The notes under the pieces were generated by a model, which saw nothing but the letters and a program-made list of their open reading frames with translations, made no database searches and was not told the DNA's origin. A stretch of 39,928 bases of DNA from Piscibacillus halophilus (GTDB lineage Bacteria; Bacillota; Bacilli; Bacillales; Alkalibacillaceae), in contig NZ_FOES01000025.1 of assembly GCF_900110685.1 (NCBI RefSeq), forward strand, positions 1 to 39,928. Direction: 5' to 3'. Position 1 is the stretch's first letter. The number at the start of each line of letters is the position of its first letter. A program made the position numbers and the translations under genes. Below are positions 1 to 8,663 of the stretch, piece by piece.

Positions 1-54
1 GGATTTAGTAATATTAAACTCTTCTAAACCAGGGATGGAAATGTTAGAATACAT
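1..54 (-). CDS. N-terminal 18 codons of a leftward ORF, possibly a transposase
   Basis: The reverse strand has an ATG at 54-52 preceded by an AAAGGAG ribosome binding site, and the frame stays open to the window edge (begins MYSNISIPGLEEFNITKS). The good ribosome binding site and protein-like composition support a real gene. The IPGLEEF-type opening reminds me of ISL3-type transposases of Bacillaceae, but 18 residues cannot establish this. The hairpin that covers its ribosome binding site and the repeat next to it fit a mobile element. The rest of the gene lies outside the window. Confidence 0.45.
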   Translation of the reverse strand, partial: MYSNISIPGLEEFNITKS

Positions 55-57
55 AGT

Positions 58-124
58 ACACGCAACTCCTTTGTTTTTTGTTTATTGGTCTAAACAAATT
101 CTAACAAATTAGGAGCTTGCGTGT
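58..124 (-). promoter_or_regulatory. leader hairpin covering the ribosome binding site of the leftward ORF
   Basis: The arms 58-70 (ACACGCAACTCCT) and 111-124 (AGGAGCTTGCGTGT) pair over 13 bp with one bulged base and a loop of about 40 nt. In the leftward transcript the AGGAG of the ORF starting at 54 lies inside one arm. On the + strand the hairpin is followed by TTTTTAT, so it could also stop rightward transcripts. Confidence 0.55.
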
Positions 125-151
125 TTTTATTTTTGCAAATTTCCCTGAAAT

Positions 152-270
152 CCAGGTAGGCCTGACACTCCTACGGGTGAAGCGAGCCAGGCGAGACCCC
201 ACAGAACGTAACGTTAGTGGAGTTCGAGGAGGCTCGCGGATCGCCCGTGGAAAGGGAAGGCCTAACCTGG
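152..270. repeat. GC-rich intergenic repeat with inverted ends
   Basis: This block is far richer in GC than its surroundings and codes for nothing obvious. It is bounded by CCAGGTAGGCC (152-162) and GGCCTAACCTGG (259-270), inverted copies differing by one inserted A. Inside, segments such as GCGAGCCAGGCGAGACCCC and GAGGAGGCTCGCGGATCGCCC resemble a dispersed intergenic repeat I recall from many Bacillaceae genomes. Copy number cannot be judged here, since only one copy is in the window. It may be a non-autonomous mobile element or a folded RNA element; I do not know its function. Confidence 0.55.
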
Positions 271-344
271 AAGTTACTCTTAAAGACTTATAGTGAATTA
301 TCAGAAAATAACCTTTACCCCAACAAATATTATAGAGCCTAAAA

Positions 345-377
345 ATAAGGCAACCCCGAAATAGGGTTGCCTCTTTA
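345..377 (-). terminator. terminator of the folE2-yidD operon
   Basis: AGGCAACCC (348-356) pairs with GGGTTGCCT (364-372) around a 7-nt loop. On the reverse strand it is followed by TATTTTTA, just past the yidD stop at 380. Confidence 0.8.
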
Positions 378-379
378 AT

Positions 380-604
380 TTACCTTTTTCTTTTTTCAGG
401 TACCGGATCAAATCCTCCAGGATGGAAAGGATGACATTTAAAGATTCGCTTTACCGTTAAGTAAAATCCTTTAAGAAAACCAAATCGTTTAAAAGACTCA
501 AGTCCGTATTCAGAGCATGTAGGGTAGAAACGACAAGAAGGACCTCTTAACGGTGAAATATATTTTTGGTAAAAACGAATCAAATAAATAAATACATGTT
601 TCAT
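380..604 (-). CDS. yidD: YidD membrane protein insertion efficiency factor
   Basis: The 74-residue protein carries the whole YidD signature: an N-terminal amphipathic stretch ([16 protein letters not shown]), then [19 protein letters not shown] with two conserved cysteines, and the C-terminal [13 protein letters not shown] motif. YidD proteins sit at the inner face of the membrane and assist YidC-dependent insertion of membrane proteins. The length is typical of the family. The ATG at 604 lies 5 bases past the stop of folE2, so the two genes form one leftward operon ended by the hairpin at 345-377. The pairing with a folate or queuosine-type gene has no obvious functional logic. Confidence 0.93.
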   Translation of the reverse strand: MKHVFIYLIRFYQKYISPLRGPSCRFYPTCSEYGLESFKRFGFLKGFYLTVKRIFKCHPFHPGGFDPVPEKRKR

Positions 605-609
605 TTAAA

Positions 610-1533
610 TCACTTTTCCTTACGTTTATCATACGTAATGGAAGCAATTGCATCATGTAAATGAATGGATTCTTCATTCACACATTTAACATGGAATTGC
701 TTTACAAAATCTAACTCATATAAATCACTTGAAACCAGTCGAACCATATCTTCAACAAATCTAGGGTTTTCATACGCCTGTTCTGTAACCATCTTTTCAT
801 CTGGACGTTTGAGTACAGGGTGAATTCTAGCACTAGCATTTGACTCAGTTGCTTCTAATAATACTTCTTTCCAATCAATATTCGTCTCGTCATAATCAGG
901 GTCTAGTGTAACTTCTATAATTACATTTCCACGCTGATTATGAGCACTGTATTCACTAATCTCTTTAGAGCAAGGACATAAAGTGGTGATTTTGCCTTTC
1001 AGACCAACTTTGACATCATAACCATTTTCATGGTGATAGTTTACTTTGATCCATGCCTCTGCATGGTTCATGCCAGATTTGCCTGTATAAGGAGCTTCTC
1101 TTTCAAAGAACCACGGAAATTCAACCGATAATTCCGCATCCTTTTGTTTTAATCTACCTTGTAATTCTTTTACAAATTGTTTCAACGTTTTGATGTCAAC
1201 TTTAAATCCATTAGCATGATATACATTTAGCTGTTCAGTAAAACGACTCATATTAGTTCCTTTTGAATCCTGTGAAATGGTAGATGCAAAATAAAAATTA
1301 CCAATAGTGGACTGTTCCTTAGGATTAAGTGTACTAGGAACGACAATCGGGTGTTTGACATTTTGAACACCTACCGCATCTAGTTCAAAAAGAAAATCTT
1401 TCTTTGTATTTTGTAAATCCGGCATTTTACTTTTTTCTTCAGGTTTCGTACGGGGACCTGGCTCAACTGAACCAAATAATTTATGTCGTTCTTCTTTACT
1501 AGGAAGTTGTTTCTTCGTCTTAATCTCGTTCAT
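610..1533 (-). CDS. folE2: GTP cyclohydrolase FolE2 (GTP cyclohydrolase IB)
   Basis: This 307-residue protein is a FolE2/GCYH-IB enzyme. It converts GTP to 7,8-dihydroneopterin triphosphate, the first step of tetrahydrofolate synthesis and of queuosine precursors. The diagnostic segment GKITTLCPCSKEISEYSAHNQRG holds the metal-binding cysteine region, and the protein ends with the family's EESIHLHDAIASI block. I choose the ATG at 1533 because GAAAGGAG lies 8-9 bases upstream; the in-frame ATG at 1551 overlaps that ribosome binding site. In B. subtilis the orthologue is induced under zinc limitation through Zur, but I see no convincing Zur box here. A strong sigma-A-type promoter precedes it. 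Confidence 0.93.
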   Translation of the reverse strand: MNEIKTKKQLPSKEERHKLFGSVEPGPRTKPEEKSKMPDLQNTKKDFLFELDAVGVQNVKHPIVVPSTLNPKEQSTIGNFYFASTISQDSKGTNMSRFTEQLNVYHANGFKVDIKTLKQFVKELQGRLKQKDAELSVEFPWFFEREAPYTGKSGMNHAEAWIKVNYHHENGYDVKVGLKGKITTLCPCSKEISEYSAHNQRGNVIIEVTLDPDYDETNIDWKEVLLEATESNASARIHPVLKRPDEKMVTEQAYENPRFVEDMVRLVSSDLYELDFVKQFHVKCVNEESIHLHDAIASITYDKRKEK

Positions 1534-1581
1534 ATCTATGACTCCTTTCAAATAGAGCAGCTCGCTAATCGATACAATTTA

Positions 1582-1610
1582 AGTATAAATAATCAGTTAA
1601 TGTATATCAA
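1582..1610 (-). promoter_or_regulatory. sigma-A promoter of folE2-yidD
   Basis: On the reverse strand TTGATA (1610-1605) and TATACT (1587-1582) are separated by exactly 17 nt, each one mismatch from consensus. They lie about 50 nt upstream of the folE2 start. Confidence 0.75.
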
Positions 1611-1620
1611 TTTATTAAAC

Positions 1621-2793
1621 TTATTCTAAATAAGGAACTACTTCAATATTATCTGTGTATGTTTGAATGAGTTCTTTTTTATCTTCAAACCATTGTTGAG
1701 CGTTTGACAAACTATATTCATTAGCTTCAACCAAAGGAACAATTTTATAGTTTCTAAAGTTTTCATATTGGTTATATGTTGGCATCATTTTTGCATTTGA
1801 TACTTTATATTGTTTTTCATTGTTACCTTGAATAGTTTTAGTTAATTCAATTTGCATAATCGCACCGATTAAACGATCTGTCCCTGTTTGACCAGATAAG
1901 AAGTTTCCGAGTGAATAAGCTACAAATTTATCTTCACCTTCATCAGTCGCAATCCAATCCACTGGTTGTAGGACGTGTGGGTGATGACCAATAATAACAT
2001 CTGCTCCATTATTAGTTAATAACTCTGATAAATGAACCTGTTCATCATTCGGGAGCGGTTGATATTCTTCGCCAAAATGCATGCTAACAACAATAAAGTC
2101 TGTGTTTGGTTTAAGTTCTTCGAGATCGTTTAAAATTTGTTCTTCATCAATTAAATTAACCAAGTGTTCTTTGCCTTCAGGTACTGGGATACCATTTGTC
2201 CCATACGTATAAGATAAAAATCCAACTGCAATCCCTTTTCTATGAATGATTCGTTGAGTGTTTTTGTCTTCTTCACTTTGATAAGCGCCTACATATTCAA
2301 CACCAATGTTTTGTAAATAATTAGTCGCGCTAATTACTGCTTCTTCACCACGATCTAAGGTATGGTTATTAGCCATTGATACGATATCTACACCAGATTC
2401 TTTTAACGTATCTCCTAATTGTTGAGGAGAGTTAAATTGTGGGTAAGTAGATAACCCTATCTTAGCTCCTCCAAGAACAGTTTCTTGGTTTGCAATCGTA
2501 ATATCTGCATTTCTTAGATAATATTTGATGTCTTTGAACATTGGATTAAAATCAAACCCTGCACCCGTTCGAGCGTCATTATAAACCGTGCTGTGAATTA
2601 ATAAATCTCCAATAGCATTTAAGGTAATCGAAGTTTCAAAATATTTATTTTCTGTATAGTGATCGACTGTTATAGCTGGGTTGTTAGCAACTTGAACAGC
2701 AGAAAGCTCATTGTGATCTGATAAGTTTATATATAAAACAATTCCTAATGTCATAAGGAAAATGATTGACCCCGTTATAATTTTTTTTCTCAT
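1621..2793 (-). CDS. CapA-family metallophosphatase-like protein (poly-gamma-glutamate capsule type)
   Basis: The 390-residue protein begins with a membrane anchor (MRKKIITGSIIFLMTLGIVLYINL), followed by an extracellular CapA/PGA_cap domain. Visible motifs are GDLLIHSTVYNDAR, NQETVLGG, SMANNHTLDRGEEA, SMHFGEEYQ, IIGHHPHVLQPVDW and AYSLGNFLSGQ, a calcineurin-like metal-site pattern of Asp, Asn and His. CapA/PgsA proteins take part in poly-gamma-glutamate synthesis or release. No capB/capC partners are nearby, so this is an orphan whose substrate is unknown. The ATG at 2793 is chosen for its AGAAAGGTG site; a longer reading from 2874 would run through the plsY terminator and has no ribosome binding site. 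Transcription is leftward, behind plsY. Confidence 0.85.
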   Translation of the reverse strand: MRKKIITGSIIFLMTLGIVLYINLSDHNELSAVQVANNPAITVDHYTENKYFETSITLNAIGDLLIHSTVYNDARTGAGFDFNPMFKDIKYYLRNADITIANQETVLGGAKIGLSTYPQFNSPQQLGDTLKESGVDIVSMANNHTLDRGEEAVISATNYLQNIGVEYVGAYQSEEDKNTQRIIHRKGIAVGFLSYTYGTNGIPVPEGKEHLVNLIDEEQILNDLEELKPNTDFIVVSMHFGEEYQPLPNDEQVHLSELLTNNGADVIIGHHPHVLQPVDWIATDEGEDKFVAYSLGNFLSGQTGTDRLIGAIMQIELTKTIQGNNEKQYKVSNAKMMPTYNQYENFRNYKIVPLVEANEYSLSNAQQWFEDKKELIQTYTDNIEVVPYLE

Positions 2794-2828
2794 GTAATGC
2801 ACCTTTCTAAAAATTGTTATGGCTAAAA

Positions 2829-2860
2829 AATAAAAGAGTCCACCATATGTTGGGGACTCT
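2829..2860 (-). terminator. terminator of plsY
   Basis: AGAGTCC (2835-2841) pairs with GGACTCT (2854-2860). On the reverse strand it is followed by TTTATTTTTT. It lies directly past the plsY stop and before the capA-like gene. Confidence 0.8.
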
Positions 2861-2864
2861 CGTT

Positions 2865-3446
2865 TTACATCCAAGATATTTTGGGTTCAGTCTTATCTTT
2901 AATTCGTTTAATGTTTTCTCTGTGTCGGTATATAACAAAACTCGCTAATAAAACCGTCACGATTATTAGTCCAATATCTTTCATAATGAGTGATGTTATA
3001 ACAGCAATAATACCCGCTAACATCGAAGATAAAGAGACATATTTAAACAACTTTAAAAACGTAAAGAAAGAAATGACTAGAATCAAAAATAATAACGGAC
3101 TAACCCCTAATAAAACGCCCCCGGATGTTGCAACGGCTTTACCACCACGAAATCGTGCAAAAAGTGGATAAGTATGTCCAAGAACAGCAAATGCCCCAAT
3201 TATAAGGGGTTCAACAGATGGCGCTAACCATATTGCAAGAACCACCGCAGCTGTCCCTTTTAGTATGTCCATTATTGAAACAATAAGTCCTGCTTTTACG
3301 CCTAACACGCGGAACGTATTGGTTCCACCAAGATTACCACTGCCATGTTCGCGAATGTCTATTTGATAAAACAGTTTTCCGATGATCAGTGCTGATGGAA
3401 TGGAGCCTAATAAATAGGCTGAGATTGCAAATATAACATATTCCAT
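2865..3446 (-). CDS. plsY: acyl-phosphate:glycerol-3-phosphate acyltransferase PlsY
   Basis: PlsY is the membrane enzyme that transfers the acyl group from acyl-phosphate to glycerol-3-phosphate, giving lysophosphatidic acid for phospholipid synthesis. The 193-residue protein has several hydrophobic helices and the three known cytoplasmic motifs: [11 protein letters not shown] near residue 15, [16 protein letters not shown] near residue 35, and [18 protein letters not shown] near residue 91. The ATG has GGAGG 9 nt upstream. It diverges from the CoA-binding protein gene and parE, the arrangement known from B. subtilis (yneS beside yneT and parEC), which supports orthology. Confidence 0.95.
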   Translation of the reverse strand: MEYVIFAISAYLLGSIPSALIIGKLFYQIDIREHGSGNLGGTNTFRVLGVKAGLIVSIMDILKGTAAVVLAIWLAPSVEPLIIGAFAVLGHTYPLFARFRGGKAVATSGGVLLGVSPLLFLILVISFFTFLKLFKYVSLSSMLAGIIAVITSLIMKDIGLIIVTVLLASFVIYRHRENIKRIKDKTEPKISWM

Positions 3447-3610
3447 GATGTATCCTCCACGAGTTTTTTAGCTTATTATATTCTATCAAATCTAGAGAAA
3501 ATAAAGAAGTGGATTTTTAATTTTATTGTTACATGTTTGAAATAATATTTGAGAAATTAATTAAAAACGGCTATGCTAAAGACAAAAGCGTTTATTGGAG
3601 GGGATTGGAA

Positions 3611-4024
3611 TTGAATAATCCGACTAATGCAGAATTAAGAGAAATCTTAGAAAACGCTAAAACAATTGCCGTTGTAGGTTTATCAGATAATCCGTCACGT
3701 ACGAGTTATCGAGTTTCTAAAGTAATGCAAAAGCATGGATATCGTATTATTCCTGTTAACCCTAAAGTTGATGAAGTTCTAGGGGAAAAAGCATATAATA
3801 CACTTGAAGATATAAAGGAACCAATTGATATTATTAATGTCTTTAGACGATCTGAATATTTAGTAGATGTTGCGGAAGAGGCGATCAAGACGGATTGTAA
3901 AGTTTTTTGGGCTCAATTGGGCATTTCTAATGAAAAAGCCCGTGAACTGTTGAAAGAACACGACTTTACCGTCATAATGGATTTATGTATTAAGGTCGTC
4001 CATTCCAAGGTGATAGGGAATTGA
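3611..4024 (+). CDS. yneT: CoA-binding Rossmann-fold protein (YneT-like)
   Basis: The 137-residue product has a single CoA_binding domain: a Rossmann glycine region (IAVVGLSDNPSRTSYRVSKVMQKHG) followed by YRIIPVNPKVDEVLGEKAY and a C-terminal DLCIKVVH segment. It resembles the stand-alone CoA-binding proteins related to the succinyl-CoA synthetase nucleotide fold; no enzymatic activity is known to me. I place the start at TTG 3611, 7 nt after a GGAGGGG site. An in-frame ATG at 3533 would add 26 residues without a ribosome binding site. It sits before parE, as in B. subtilis, but a hairpin terminator separates the two. Confidence 0.85.
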   Translation: MNNPTNAELREILENAKTIAVVGLSDNPSRTSYRVSKVMQKHGYRIIPVNPKVDEVLGEKAYNTLEDIKEPIDIINVFRRSEYLVDVAEEAIKTDCKVFWAQLGISNEKARELLKEHDFTVIMDLCIKVVHSKVIGN

Positions 4025-4040
4025 AACGGTTAGCTAAGGA

Positions 4041-4069
4041 AATCTCTGTTCGTAAACAGGGATTTTTCT
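4041..4069 (+). terminator. terminator after the CoA-binding protein gene
   Basis: AATCTCTGTT (4041-4050) pairs with AACAGGGATT (4055-4064), including one G-T pair, with a CGTA loop, then TTTCTAGCTTTT. Confidence 0.7.
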
Positions 4070-4129
4070 AGCTTTTACCGAATGAATAACAAAGACATAA
4101 CCTTAAAGTTAAGAAAGGGGTCGTACCGA

Positions 4130-6082
4130 TTGTCTCAATTAAATCAAGCTTATAATGATGATTCAATACAAGTATTAGAAGGATTAGATGCCGTTAGAAA
4201 ACGACCTGGTATGTATATCGGTAGTACAGACCATCGTGGTTTACATCATTTAGTATATGAAATTGTAGATAATGCAGTTGATGAAGCCTTAGCTGGATTT
4301 GGTGAAAAGATTCATGTAACGATTCACAAAGATGAGTCGATTACAGTTAAAGATGAAGGGCGAGGCATGCCTACAGGATTACATAAAACAGGAAAACCCA
4401 CTCCAGAAGTTATTTTCACAGTGTTACACGCAGGAGGTAAATTTGGACAAGGTGGCTATAAAACAAGTGGAGGCCTTCACGGTGTAGGAGCTTCAGTTGT
4501 AAATGCTCTCTCAGAATGGTTAGAAGTCACGATCTGTCGTGACGGAACAAAACATTATCAACGCTTTGAAAATGGCGGAAAACCCGTAACCGGTCTCGAG
4601 GTACAAGGTAATACGAATAAATCGGGGACCACTATTCGATTCAAACCAGATCCGACTATATTTTCAACTGTTCATTACCAATTCGATATTCTATCTGAAC
4701 GACTAAGGGAAGCAGCATTCTTATTAAAAGGTATCGAAATCATTCTTAAAGATGAACGACATGATGCAGAAGAATCTTATAAATACCCTGATGGGTTGGA
4801 ATCTTTTGTCGATTATCTTAATGAAGACAAAGATGGTTTACATCCAGTAATTTCATTTGAAGGTGAACAAAAAAATATCGAGATTGATTTTGCCTTCCAA
4901 TATAATGATGGTTACTCAGAAAACATTCTTTCATTTGTCAATAATGTAAGAACTAAAGACGGTGGAACACACGAATCTGGAGCTAAAACGGCCATCACTA
5001 GAGCATTTAATGATTATGCTAGAAAAATGCAATTGTTAAAAGAAAAGGATAAAAACTTAGATGGTAATGATATTAGAGAAGGGTTTACAGCCGTAATTTC
5101 GACAAGAATACCGGAACAATTGCTACAGTTTGAAGGTCAAACTAAAAGCAAACTAGGGTCTCCTGAAGCTCGTAGTGTTACTGAAAGCATTGTTTCAGAG
5201 CAATTATCTTACTTTTTAGAAGAAAATCCAGATGTCTCTAAAATGCTCATTAAGAAGGCAATCAAAGCAAGAGAGGCAAGAGAAGCTGCGAGAAAAGCTA
5301 GAGAAGACGCCCGTAACGGTAAAAAGCGTAAACGGAAAGATTCATTATTAAGTGGTAAGCTAACACCTGCTCAGTCAAAAAACCCTAAGAAAAATGAATT
5401 GTTCTTAGTAGAGGGGGACTCGGCAGGGGGATCTGCTAAACAAGGACGCGACAGACGATTTCAAGCTGTTTTACCGCTCCGTGGTAAAGTAATAAATACG
5501 GAAAAAGCAAAAATAGATGATATTTTCAAAAATGAAGAAATCGCGACTATTGTACACACCATAAACGCTGGTGTTGGTGCCGATTTTAATATTGAAGATT
5601 CACAATACGATAAAGTCATCATTATGACCGATGCTGATACAGATGGAGCACATATTCAAGTTTTATTACTTACATTCTTTTATCGATACATGCGACCTTT
5701 AATAGAACAAGGAAAGGTCTATATTGCATTACCACCTCTATTTAAAGTTTCTAAAGGTAAGGGTAAGAACCTAAAAGAAGCATACGCATGGGATGAAGGT
5801 GAGATGCAAAAGTTAATCAAAGAATTCAAAAATGGTTACACCATACAACGATATAAGGGTCTTGGTGAAATGAACGCAGATCAATTATGGGAAACGACCA
5901 TGGATCCTGAAACCCGTACATTAATTCGAGTTACGATTGAAGATGTTGCCAGAGCTGAACGTCGTGTAGCAACTTTAATGGGTGATAAAGTAGAGCCAAG
6001 GCGTAAATGGATTGAAACCAACGTCGCCTTTGGTATGGAAGACGATGACACAATATTAGATAATGAAAGATTGCATAGCTAG
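4130..6082 (+). CDS. parE: DNA topoisomerase IV subunit B (ParE)
   Basis: ParE is the ATPase subunit of topoisomerase IV, which separates linked daughter chromosomes. The 650-residue protein shows the GHKL ATP site (EIVDNAVDEALAGFG; DEGRGMPTG; GGLHGVGASVVNALS), the transducer region, and a TOPRIM domain (LVEGDSAGGSAKQGRDRRFQAV; TDADTDGAHI). The following gene is parC, which supports ParE over GyrB. The start is taken at TTG 4130, 9 nt after AGAAAGGGG. A reading from ATG 4082 would begin inside the preceding terminator region and lacks a ribosome binding site. parE and parC are 11 nt apart and surely co-transcribed. Confidence 0.95.
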   Translation: MSQLNQAYNDDSIQVLEGLDAVRKRPGMYIGSTDHRGLHHLVYEIVDNAVDEALAGFGEKIHVTIHKDESITVKDEGRGMPTGLHKTGKPTPEVIFTVLHAGGKFGQGGYKTSGGLHGVGASVVNALSEWLEVTICRDGTKHYQRFENGGKPVTGLEVQGNTNKSGTTIRFKPDPTIFSTVHYQFDILSERLREAAFLLKGIEIILKDERHDAEESYKYPDGLESFVDYLNEDKDGLHPVISFEGEQKNIEIDFAFQYNDGYSENILSFVNNVRTKDGGTHESGAKTAITRAFNDYARKMQLLKEKDKNLDGNDIREGFTAVISTRIPEQLLQFEGQTKSKLGSPEARSVTESIVSEQLSYFLEENPDVSKMLIKKAIKAREAREAARKAREDARNGKKRKRKDSLLSGKLTPAQSKNPKKNELFLVEGDSAGGSAKQGRDRRFQAVLPLRGKVINTEKAKIDDIFKNEEIATIVHTINAGVGADFNIEDSQYDKVIIMTDADTDGAHIQVLLLTFFYRYMRPLIEQGKVYIALPPLFKVSKGKGKNLKEAYAWDEGEMQKLIKEFKNGYTIQRYKGLGEMNADQLWETTMDPETRTLIRVTIEDVARAERRVATLMGDKVEPRRKWIETNVAFGMEDDDTILDNERLHS

Positions 6083-6093
6083 GAGGAAGAACG

Positions 6094-8547
6094 TTGGCAG
6101 AACAAGCGAAGTATTTAGATTTACCATTAGAAGAAGTCATTGGCGACCGTTTTGGTCGTTATAGTAAATATATTATTCAAGATCGTGCCCTGCCTGATGC
6201 TCGTGATGGATTAAAACCCGTTCAACGACGTATTCTGTATGCCATGCATCAAGAGCGTAATACACATGATAAACCTTTCCGTAAATCAGCCAAAACAGTT
6301 GGTACGGTTATTGGTAATTACCATCCTCACGGAGATACGTCGGTGTATGATGCGTTAGTACGATTAAGTCAATCTTGGAAGGTCCGTCAAGAACTAGTGG
6401 AAATGCACGGTAACAACGGTAGTATTGATGGTGACCCTCCAGCGGCGATGCGTTATACCGAAGCAAGGTTATCGGGTATATCATCTGAACTATTAAGAGA
6501 TATTGAAAAAGATACAGTTGATTTTATTCCAAACTTTGACGATACAGATTTTGAACCTGTTGTTCTACCAGCAAAGTTTCCAAATCTATTAGTTAATGGT
6601 TCAACTGGTATATCTTCCGGTTATGCAACTGACATACCTCCTCATAATTTAGTAGAAGTAATAGACACTGTGATTAAAAGAATTGAAAAGCCCGAATCAT
6701 CAGTCGATGAACTAATGAAAACGTTACCTGGACCTGATTTTCCAACGGGTGGAATTATTCAAGGTGTAGATGGGATTAGAAAAGCTTATGAAACTGGTAA
6801 AGGCAAAATTGTGGTTCGTGGCTTGGCTGAAATTCAGCCTGTAAGAGGTGGAAAGGAACAAATTGTTATAACTGAGTTACCATATGAAGTCAATAAAGCA
6901 ACTCTCGTGAAAAAAATGGACGAGCTTAGAATTGAGCGTAAGGTAGAGGGTATCTCTGAAGTACGTGATGAAACGGACCGTACGGGTTTAAGAATCGTTA
7001 TTGAACTTAAGAAAGATGCAGATAGTGAAGGCGTCCTAAACTACTTATATAAAAATACTGATTTACAGATTTCGTATAACTTTAATATGGTTGCCATCGC
7101 TAATAAAACACCAAAAGTTATGACGCTTCCACAACTGTTAGATGCTTATGTCCATCACCAAAGAGAAGTGGTAGAGCGTCAAACGAAATTTGATCTTAAA
7201 AAAGCGAAGGACAGAGCCCATATTTTAGAAGGATTGATTTATGCGATTTCGATTTTAGACGATGTAATCGCAACTATTCGTTCTTCCGAAAATAAAAAAG
7301 ATGCTAAGGAACGACTTATATCTCAATATAACTTCAGCGAAGAACAAGCTGAAGCTATTGTTATGCTCCAACTCTACCGCTTAACGAACACGGATATTAC
7401 AGATCTAGAGAAAGAAGCAGAAGAACTAAAAAAGAAAATTATTGAACTGACAGCCATACTAGAAGATGAAAATAAACTTCTTCAAGTTATTAAACAAGAC
7501 TTAAAGGCAGTTAAGAAAAACTATAAATCTGATAGACGTACAAAAATTGAGTCAGAAATTGAAGATATCAAAATTAACTTAGAAGTAATGGTTCCTTCAG
7601 AGGATGTAGTGGTATCGGTTACCAAAGAGGGCTATATTAAGCGAACCAGTACTCGCTCATATGCTGCTTCAAATGTAGAAGATTTACAAATGAAAGACAA
7701 TGACCATCTCCTTCATATGATGGAAATTAATACAACTGATACTCTGCTTCTTTTTACTAATAAAGGGCAATATTTATATATTCCGGTACATGAGCTACCT
7801 GATATCAAATGGAAAGACATGGGCCAGCATATAGCTAATATTATTCCAATTGAACGAGATGAAACGATTATTAAAGCGATCCCAGTACGAGGTTTTGATG
7901 AAGATCAATATATTCTAACCGTTTCTAAAAACGGAATGATTAAAAAATCCGAATTGAAAGCTCACAAAGTACAGCGTTATTCCAAACCAATAACTGCAAT
8001 GAAGCTTAAAGGTGACGATGAATTGGTCAATGTTCATTTAACCAATGGACATCAAGATGTCTTTTTAGCTTCCAATACAGGTTATGGTCTTTGGTTCCAT
8101 GAAGATGAGTTGAAGCCAGTTGGAGTGAAAACTGCTGGTGTTAAATCAATGACATTAAAAGATGGAGAATATGTTGTAAGTGGTGAAGTTTTTGATGACT
8201 TAGAATCGCCATCACTATTTGTGATCACCCATAGAGGGGCATGTAAACGAATGAATTTTTCAGAATTTGAAAAGAGTAGTAGAGCAAAACGTGGCTTAAT
8301 TATGTTACGTGAATTAAAACGCCACCCTCATCGAATTGTTGGATTCCATTTAGTAAGTGATGATACAGTCATCACACTAGAAACAGAAAAAGGCGAGATT
8401 AAACAAGTTACACCATTAGAATTTAGAGAAAGTGATCGTTACAGCAATGGTTCATTTGTGATTGATACGGATCAACACGGTGATGTGATTGATACACAAA
8501 TTAATCCAGAGTACCAAAAAGTTTTTGATGATGAAGAACAAGAATAG
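6094..8547 (+). CDS. parC: DNA topoisomerase IV subunit A (ParC)
   Basis: The 817-residue protein is the DNA-cleaving subunit of topoisomerase IV. The catalytic tyrosine is Tyr121 in AAMRYTEARLS. A winged-helix/tower core is followed by a long coiled-coil region (about 430-510) and the C-terminal beta-pinwheel repeats. The quinolone-determining stretch reads HPHGDTSVYDA, so the position equal to S. aureus GrlA Ser80 is Thr82 and the Glu84 position is Asp86. The start is TTG 6094 with AGGAGG 7 nt upstream. A strong terminator follows. The sequence is full length and intact. Confidence 0.95.
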   Translation: MAEQAKYLDLPLEEVIGDRFGRYSKYIIQDRALPDARDGLKPVQRRILYAMHQERNTHDKPFRKSAKTVGTVIGNYHPHGDTSVYDALVRLSQSWKVRQELVEMHGNNGSIDGDPPAAMRYTEARLSGISSELLRDIEKDTVDFIPNFDDTDFEPVVLPAKFPNLLVNGSTGISSGYATDIPPHNLVEVIDTVIKRIEKPESSVDELMKTLPGPDFPTGGIIQGVDGIRKAYETGKGKIVVRGLAEIQPVRGGKEQIVITELPYEVNKATLVKKMDELRIERKVEGISEVRDETDRTGLRIVIELKKDADSEGVLNYLYKNTDLQISYNFNMVAIANKTPKVMTLPQLLDAYVHHQREVVERQTKFDLKKAKDRAHILEGLIYAISILDDVIATIRSSENKKDAKERLISQYNFSEEQAEAIVMLQLYRLTNTDITDLEKEAEELKKKIIELTAILEDENKLLQVIKQDLKAVKKNYKSDRRTKIESEIEDIKINLEVMVPSEDVVVSVTKEGYIKRTSTRSYAASNVEDLQMKDNDHLLHMMEINTTDTLLLFTNKGQYLYIPVHELPDIKWKDMGQHIANIIPIERDETIIKAIPVRGFDEDQYILTVSKNGMIKKSELKAHKVQRYSKPITAMKLKGDDELVNVHLTNGHQDVFLASNTGYGLWFHEDELKPVGVKTAGVKSMTLKDGEYVVSGEVFDDLESPSLFVITHRGACKRMNFSEFEKSSRAKRGLIMLRELKRHPHRIVGFHLVSDDTVITLETEKGEIKQVTPLEFRESDRYSNGSFVIDTDQHGDVIDTQINPEYQKVFDDEEQE

Positions 8548-8574
8548 TTTAAAAAATACATCTGCAATGTTATT

Positions 8575-8611
8575 ACACGTGAAATCGTTTAATGGTTTCA
8601 CGTGTTTTTTA
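8575..8611 (+). terminator. terminator of parE-parC
   Basis: ACACGTGAAA (8575-8584) pairs with TTTCACGTGT (8596-8605) and is followed by TTTTTAT. Confidence 0.88.
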
Positions 8612-8663
8612 TTGAGGATAAAGAAATGATAAAAAATAGGACTTATTATAATCCATTTTATTG

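Noticed and set aside
2-111. Rightward open frame at the left edge followed by a hairpin and T run
   Set aside because: The reverse strand has a better protein start and ribosome binding site; the rightward frame runs into the hairpin loop and looks like a shadow.
1534-1620. Riboswitch or Zur box before folE2
   Set aside because: The leader is short, contains an ordinary sigma-A promoter and shows neither a structured element nor a convincing Zur palindrome.
2881-3171. Rightward ORF of 96 codons inside plsY
   Set aside because: Antisense to a certain gene with conserved membrane motifs; composition follows the complementary frame.
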